From contig NZ_JARNTX010000002.1 in assembly GCF_029433095.1 (NCBI RefSeq), positions 1,302,001 to 1,366,000 of the forward strand: a stretch of DNA of 64,000 nucleotides, read 5' to 3'. The translations under genes were made by a program, and so were the position numbers. Under the pieces are notes generated by a model. The model searched no databases and had not been told where the DNA came from. It saw only the letters and a program-made list of their open reading frames with translations. This DNA is from Hymenobacter sp. YC55 (GTDB taxonomy: Bacteria; Bacteroidota; Bacteroidia; Cytophagales; Hymenobacteraceae). How positions within the stretch are numbered: the first letter of the stretch is position 1; each line of letters begins with the position of its first letter. Below are positions 61,279-64,000 of the stretch, in pieces.

Positions 61279-64000
61279 TTACAGAGTAAAGCGAAGGTTT
61301 ACACCATAGGTGCGAGCATTTGGTGGGCCCTGTATATCCAAGCCACGAATGTTACCAGCGCCCTGCGTGTTCAACTCAGGGTCGAAGTTTGCATTAGGTG
61401 CGTAGTAAAATAGGTTGCGTCCTGAAAGCGAAATAGTAACCCCACCGAAAGGCAGACGTTCCAACACAGGTTTAGGAATTGTGTAACCCAACGTTACCTC
61501 CCGCAGGCGGTATACCGTTGCGTCGTACACTCCTAAGTCGCTTTGCAAACCGAAAGACCGCCAGTAATCTTGTGCGCTTACCTGAATGTTATTGGGACGA
61601 TACGACTTGGTTCCGTCAGGATTAGATGTTTCAATAACCCCTGGAATAACCCGTGGAAGCTCACGGTCTACACCTGTTTCTTTTAGTGCACCATTGTTCT
61701 TGTAGAAGTTGTTTGTAAACGAAACAACGTCTCCACCTTGGTTGGTGTCAATCAAGAACGACAAACCTATACCTTTGTAGCTGAAGGTATTATTCAGACC
61801 TGCTTGCCAATCGAAGTTTGGATTAGCGATTATCTGGCCAGCTACATCAGGCGCAAAAAGACCTGTAAGTGGGTTGATAATATATTGTCCGTCGGGAGAC
61901 GTTGGTTTTTTACCACCTACAATAACACCATAGGGTTGGCCAACGACGAAAGACGGAATAGTACCAGTGAAAGCATTACCATTGATTGAAGAGCGTTCAA
62001 CTCCCTCAATCAGCGAGACAACCTTGTTGCGAATACGCGTATAGTTCAGCGTAACATCCCAAGTGAAATCACCGCCCTTTACTGCAGCAAGGGTGACTAA
62101 TCCTTCAATGCCTTTGTTATCCAACCGGCCAGCGTTGGCTGTGCGCTGAAGGAAGCCTGTTGAAGCTGGCGTCGTCAATGGAATAATCTGGTCGCGGCTC
62201 GTCTGGTAGAAATATGTAGCATCAATACTCAGGCGATTAGCGAACAAGCCTAAGTTAAGACCACCTTCAAATGAGCGTGTAAACTCAGGCTTAAGATTTG
62301 GATTACCTTGAGTGTTGCTCAAAGTGAAGCCTCCTAATCCATTTAAGGGAAAGTTCAAGCTAGCAACGTTGTTGCCTAGGAGCGTTACTGCGTAGGTGGT
62401 GTTTAAGTTATAAGGATCTGTATCCCGTCCTACTTGAGCTGCAGCACCTTTTATTTTGCCATAGGAAAGCAAGTCAGACTCTATCCCAAGCGCATCCGTA
62501 AATACAAAGGCAGCACTTGCAGAAGGGTAAAAGAATGTATTGTTCTTCTTAGGAAGCGTAGACGACTCGTCAACGCGGCCAGTTAAGGTCAAGAACAAGT
62601 AGTTGTTGTAGGATAAATCCAAAGAGGTATAATATCCTAGCAAACGACGAAGGGAAGTTTCCTCACCCGTTCCATTCGAGTAAACTGAGGCAACCGAGGA
62701 ATTCGGAAAGCCCGAGACGAGCAGGTTATCAGCTTGAGATGATATACGTTGAAAGCGGCGAGAATTTACTTGCTGGCCAAGTAACAAGCTTGCGTTCAAG
62801 CCTTCTGTAAGAATATTATCTTTCTTTAAAGTTGCAATGAAGTCACCGGTAAACTCGCTCCGATAGTATACTTCATCGAGCACCTGCCCCGACGGTACGC
62901 GAGCAGCTCCCGGTGTAAAGATGCCTTTACGACGGTCTGTATAAGTATCTAAACCCCCACGATAAAGCACATTCAACCACGGGGTGATGTCATAGCTCAC
63001 ATTGGCCGAACCGAAAAAACGAGTGAGTTTCGAAGTTGTTTGAACGAATTCCCGGTTCCAAAGCGGGTTATCAGTACCAGAGAAGAAAACACTACGTCCC
63101 GTAATAGGATTCTTATAAGGTAAGCCTTGTAGATTATAGCTGCGTGGGACGTTAACCAAAGTGCCAAACGCGCTACTTCCATTGCCAATTGCTGAGCCCA
63201 GCTGATCCGAGCTAGCAAAATTCATTGAAGCACCAGCCTTGAGCTTATTAATTAATGTTGTATTACCTCCTAAATTAATATTGAGGCGTTCCAACTCATT
63301 GAATTCTGCAATACCCTTCTGGTCAGTATGATTGACGCCAAGAACGAAGTTTTGCTCAGCAGTACCACCGCGGAGATTGACGCCATTGGTAAGCAATCGA
63401 CCAGTGCGGTAAAAGTCCTTGATATTGTCTTTATAAGCTTGATAAGGTAGTAAGGTACGATCATTAAGGAGCAAACCATTTTCTATGGTAGGCGTGCTGC
63501 CAAAACGAGGTCCCCAAGAAGCTGTGCTACCTGTGTTTATATCACCCAGTAAAGGAAGACCATTGGCGCCTGGTAGCTGTGTCTGGTTGATACCGTTTAA
63601 ACCCTGGCCATAGTCATTCTGAAAATCAGGAATGCCATAAACTTGCTGCAAGGCTAGGCCAGATGTTACCGTAACTTCTAGCTTCTTGTTTGCACTACGT
63701 CCTGACTTAGTCGTTATGATAACTGCCCCTGCTGCGGCTCGCGAACCATACAGAGCGGCTGCTGCTGGCCCTTTCAAGATGTTGATACTCTCGATAGTTT
63801 CAGGGTCAATATCAACTGCGCGGTTGGCAGTTTGTGCACCACCTAACGTTCCAAGAGAGCCACCATTTGTGCGGTCGAGGTTGTTGCTAATAGGAATGCC
63901 GTCAACAACAAATAGTGGTTGGTTGCTGCCTTGAAGGGAAGTAATCCCTCGTATGTTGATGTTGGTAGAAGCTCCTGGTAAGCCACTTGAGTTGGTGATA
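61279..64000 (-). CDS. SusC/RagA-like TonB-linked outer-membrane protein, partial
   Basis: At least 906 residues of a SusC transporter that runs out of the window on the right. The visible plug has NINIRGITSLQGSNQPLFVVDGIPI and ESINILKGPAAAALYGSRAA, and the barrel ends with GPPNARTYGVNLRFTL, the BamA-recognised terminus. The signal peptide and carboxypeptidase-like domain lie outside. Its stop is 14 bases before the SusD start, so the two are one operon. The substrate is unknown. The DNA is lower in GC than the housekeeping genes to the left. Confidence 0.92.
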   Translation of the reverse strand, partial: ITNSSGLPGASTNINIRGITSLQGSNQPLFVVDGIPISNNLDRTNGGSLGTLGGAQTANRAVDIDPETIESINILKGPAAAALYGSRAAAGAVIITTKSGRSANKKLEVTVTSGLALQQVYGIPDFQNDYGQGLNGINQTQLPGANGLPLLGDINTGSTASWGPRFGSTPTIENGLLLNDRTLLPYQAYKDNIKDFYRTGRLLTNGVNLRGGTAEQNFVLGVNHTDQKGIAEFNELERLNINLGGNTTLINKLKAGASMNFASSDQLGSAIGNGSSAFGTLVNVPRSYNLQGLPYKNPITGRSVFFSGTDNPLWNREFVQTTSKLTRFFGSANVSYDITPWLNVLYRGGLDTYTDRRKGIFTPGAARVPSGQVLDEVYYRSEFTGDFIATLKKDNILTEGLNASLLLGQQVNSRRFQRISSQADNLLVSGFPNSSVASVYSNGTGEETSLRRLLGYYTSLDLSYNNYLFLTLTGRVDESSTLPKKNNTFFYPSASAAFVFTDALGIESDLLSYGKIKGAAAQVGRDTDPYNLNTTYAVTLLGNNVASLNFPLNGLGGFTLSNTQGNPNLKPEFTRSFEGGLNLGLFANRLSIDATYFYQTSRDQIIPLTTPASTGFLQRTANAGRLDNKGIEGLVTLAAVKGGDFTWDVTLNYTRIRNKVVSLIEGVERSSINGNAFTGTIPSFVVGQPYGVIVGGKKPTSPDGQYIINPLTGLFAPDVAGQIIANPNFDWQAGLNNTFSYKGIGLSFLIDTNQGGDVVSFTNNFYKNNGALKETGVDRELPRVIPGVIETSNPDGTKSYRPNNIQVSAQDYWRSFGLQSDLGVYDATVYRLREVTLGYTIPKPVLERLPFGGVTISLSGRNLFYYAPNANFDPELNTQGAGNIRGLDIQGPPNARTYGVNLRFTL

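Overview
The window looks like chromosomal DNA of a Bacteroidota bacterium of the order Cytophagales, most likely Hymenobacter or a close relative. The evidence is moderately high GC, many perfect TAnnTTTG promoter elements with few Shine-Dalgarno sequences, a PorQ subunit of the type IX secretion system, a SusC/SusD pair, DUF5916, DUF5723, DUF6702 and PorT-like envelope proteins, and free-standing halves of a UshA-type nucleotidase. The genus is an inference. No rRNA, tRNA, CRISPR array, phage or intact insertion sequence was seen.

Layout. 1-5716: the end of a BlaI/MecI repressor gene coupled to an unusual M56 sensor peptidase, then a DUF5916 protein. 5755-15327: VOC protein, MeaB, DUF5723, a beta-propeller, a CoA-type Nudix hydrolase, an L,D-transpeptidase-like protein, an alpha/beta hydrolase, DUF4174, DUF2461 and a geranylgeranyl-reductase-like flavoprotein. 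15649-24039: a J-like membrane protein, three short-chain dehydrogenase or HAD enzymes, ankyrin, DoxX, Spy-like and adenylate/guanylate cyclase proteins, with two families of intergenic inverted repeats. 24128-27681: a siderophore-type TonB receptor followed by a PepSY membrane protein that carries a frameshift. 28137-34350: an unknown protein, a divergent HxlR regulator and metallo-hydrolase, and both methylmalonyl-CoA mutase subunits. 34516-43236: a PorT-like barrel, the two nucleotidase halves, dnaA, OsmC, GH3 and small unknowns. 43469-46155: a lone receiver protein facing a hybrid histidine kinase. 46685-59060: a Gre-like protein, dxr, rseP, DUF6702, OmpA/PD40, lon, porQ, hslU and a reductase. 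59114-64000: a SusC-SusD-lipoprotein operon, lower in GC.

How the genes work together. MeaB protects or reloads methylmalonyl-CoA mutase although it lies 23 kb from mutA-mutB. The TonB receptor and PepSY protein form an iron-uptake style operon behind a nested palindrome. RseP, OmpA/PD40, Lon, PorQ and HslU make an envelope and protein-quality-control stretch. Most convergent gene pairs are separated by a hairpin able to end transcription from both sides, some with perfect 18-27 bp stems. Several genes have their -7 element only a few bases before the start codon, which predicts leaderless or nearly leaderless mRNAs.

I found no clearly new multi-gene system. The most promising leads are the M56 sensor with eight heptads and a duplicated terminal module, the lone receiver paired with a hybrid kinase carrying an HPt domain, the palindrome in front of the TonB receptor, and the related intergenic repeat families.
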